DNA of 64,000 bases. It comes from Aporrectodea caliginosa (Eukaryota > Annelida > Clitellata > Crassiclitellata > Lumbricidae). The notes below the pieces were generated by a model, which was not told the DNA's origin, made no database searches, and saw only the letters and a list, made by a program, of their open reading frames with translations. Position numbers and translations under genes: made by a program. This document shows positions 62,500-64,000 of this stretch, piece after piece. Positions within the stretch are counted from its first letter, which is position 1. Each line of letters opens with the position of its first letter. The stretch is taken from contig JACEVL010000061.1 in NCBI GenBank assembly GCA_020284085.1, positions 1,080,209 to 1,144,208 of the forward strand, given 5' to 3'.

Positions 62500-64000
62500 C
62501 TGAAACAATAAAAGTAACAGCATATCAATATTGCAAAATGCAGTCGAAATCATATCAATTTTATTATGTGGCATTTATTATTACACATATAAGAGCAGTG
62601 ATTCTGAATCTGAGGCTCAAACAATTGTCAGGAAGGACACTTGTGTTCAAGGACCCTACATGGCAAGTGCCTTAGAGAAGGCTCAAATCCATATTATCAG
62701 AATTACAAGCAGAGCGCTCAAACCAATCAGCTACCATGCCCCACATCAAGAATGCCTAGCTTTGCAACTTGCATAATATTTTCATTCGATCACTTCAACT
62801 CCACAACAGAAGGTTCAACTTTTTTATTGCCAACATTACTGTCAAATATGAAATTCTCTATTGTCCCATTCTATCTAAAGCAGCATTATGATAAGATATA
62901 AACTGCTGTTAAATCACGCTGATACATGTCAGTCGTTTACTATAATTATGTCACATGTTCTATGACATTACTTTGATAACCTATTTACTCTACTCATTCT
63001 ATTCTGTTCATTTGTAAAGGTGGCCTAAGATTTCAACATATTCATTCATTCAAAAATGTATTTAGCACACCTTCAAGGTAACTACTCACAGCTGCTCCCA
63101 ACTCCAGCCCTGGCAAAAAGGTAGTTTTCAAGTGGCCATAAAACGTATCAGGACATACATGATCTAGGGAACAGCGTAGCTCCCGAAGGAGGCCATTCTA
63201 AACCCGAGGGCCTACCACAGAGAATGTGCAGTTCTGCATAGCTGCTGTGCGGGCAAACGCTGCCACCAGAGACCCCCTCTCAGCAGAGCGAAGCGGCACG
63301 ACTACCCAGAGCCCCCCATTATGGCTCACAGGTGCAAGGCCAACTTGGCATCTCCAGACCAGAGAAACAACTCTATACTCGATGCGCTGTCCACAACTAA
63401 ACACCAAATAGGCCACCTTTTAAAAGCACAAGTGAGATTACAACAAAAAGATAAGCATCAGCTTACCTCTCTCAGGCCAATCTTTGCTTTATACTTTATG
63501 TCTGAACCATCCCGCTTGAAGATTGGATGTGGCTTGTCTTTAATTACAAAAACTACATCAGCTGGAATGTTATTCACATTTTGGTCACTTTCTCGTGGGA
63601 AGGTCACCTTTGTTCCTGCTTTCCATCCTGGCCGGACGTCTACCGACAGAACTTTATCTTCACTTCTGGTAGTGCGTCCATCAGGATTTAGAACTTTGCG
63701 TGTTATCTTCATCTTCTTCGTCACTCCTTTAAGGATTTCTTCCAGAGAAACCTGAAGGTCGGTGACCACAGCAGGATCCTGTCGTTTGTAGCCTGCACCA
63801 GATCGATCAGGAAATCCTCCACTACCCATTCCCGCAAAAGACGCGAATGGGTCGTCGTCTATATCCATTGCGTTACCATGTCCACCAAACTCGAAGATCC
63901 TCGTACCAGCTGTTGGTCCACCACCAAACGAAAAGAAACTGGCGAATGGATTTTCGTCTCCAAAGAACATTCGAAACGTTTCGTGGGGGTTCCCATGGAA
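62257..64000 (-). CDS. DNAJB: class B DnaJ/HSP40 co-chaperone (DNAJB1/4/5-like), 5' part outside window
   Basis: Two exons give the last 258 residues. Order: Gly/Phe-rich linker with FHGNPHETFRMFFGDENPFA and SFFSFGGG, a second DPFASF block after an acidic MDIDDD, then the two-lobed DnaJ_C substrate-binding domain (VSLEEILKGVTKKMKITRKV; VRPGWKAGTKVTFPRESDQN; GLPFPKQPSKRGDLIVEFDI). No zinc finger, so class B. These proteins stimulate HSP70 ATPase and deliver clients; lobe 1 binds the HSP70 EEVD tail. Human DNAJB4 has 337 residues, so about 80 residues, the J domain, are missing to the right. Member within the B1/B4/B5 group not resolved. Confidence 0.93.
62500..63466. repeat. DNAJB intron with a dispersed repeat
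   Basis: About 63090-63400 is GC-richer than its surroundings and non-coding, with CCTGGCAAAAAGGTAGTTTT and GAATGTGCAGTTCTGCATAG, which looks like a repeat insertion. Its family was not identified. The rest is AT-rich with nothing recognised. Confidence 0.4.
63467..64000 (-). CDS. DNAJB: DNAJB exon (G/F region and first C-terminal lobe, partial)
   Basis: 178 codons open from the window edge to the donor gtaagc after GLRE. Contains the G/F region and lobe 1, with IPADVVFVIKDKPHPIFKRD. The J domain should be on the same or a preceding exon. Confidence 0.93.

Noticed and set aside
63321..63755. 144-codon plus-strand frame
   Set aside because: Opposite strand of the DNAJB exon, which is plainly the coding one.

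Overview
This is a eukaryotic, almost certainly metazoan, genomic window. It is AT-rich and intron-rich, with GT-AG introns, and it is crowded with dispersed repeats. Four protein-coding genes can be rebuilt by joining exons, and all four lie on the minus strand. The phylum cannot be fixed from the sequence. The repeat mix (tRNA-derived SINEs, a non-LTR retrotransposon, hAT, Harbinger-like and TA-flanked MITEs, a Ty3/gypsy scrap) and the divergence of the proteins from vertebrate forms suggest a marine-type invertebrate.

Layout, left to right. (1) 143-13386: the N-terminal part of RRP5/PDCD11, a multi-S1-domain ribosome-biogenesis factor. Fourteen exons encode about 555 residues and the gene runs off the left edge. 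(2) 13387-22969: intergenic sequence and probable MKNK 3' UTR. (3) 22970-36087: a complete nine-exon MNK-type (MAP-kinase-interacting) protein kinase with the diagnostic DFD motif but an unusual activation loop, zinc insert and tail. A non-LTR retrotransposon and its truncated daughter copy lie in its introns. (4) 36088-41410: intergenic, with an interrupted SINE, a TTAGGG-containing repeat, a perfect 39-base hairpin and a Ty3/gypsy fragment. (5) 41411-59274: PRC1, the spindle-midzone microtubule bundler. Fourteen exons give about 647 residues, and the putative promoter carries a CCAAT box and a CDE/CHR-like element. (6) 59275-62256: intergenic, with a SINE and a 150-base hAT MITE. (7) 62257-64000: the C-terminal part of a class B DnaJ/HSP40, whose J domain lies beyond the right edge.

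The genes are functionally independent: rRNA processing, eIF4E-type kinase signalling, cytokinesis and chaperoning. There is no sign of an operon. Exon boundaries rest on splice consensus, preserved reading phase and recognisable homology, so most should be right. Weak points are the first and last coding exons of PRC1, the PRC1 exon 12/13 junction and all UTRs. No tRNA or rRNA gene, CRISPR array or prokaryotic feature was seen. The most interesting items are the atypical MNK, the PRC1 promoter element with a CDK-site-rich and splice-ambiguous PRC1 tail, and a set of transposons with intact target-site duplications, several nested.
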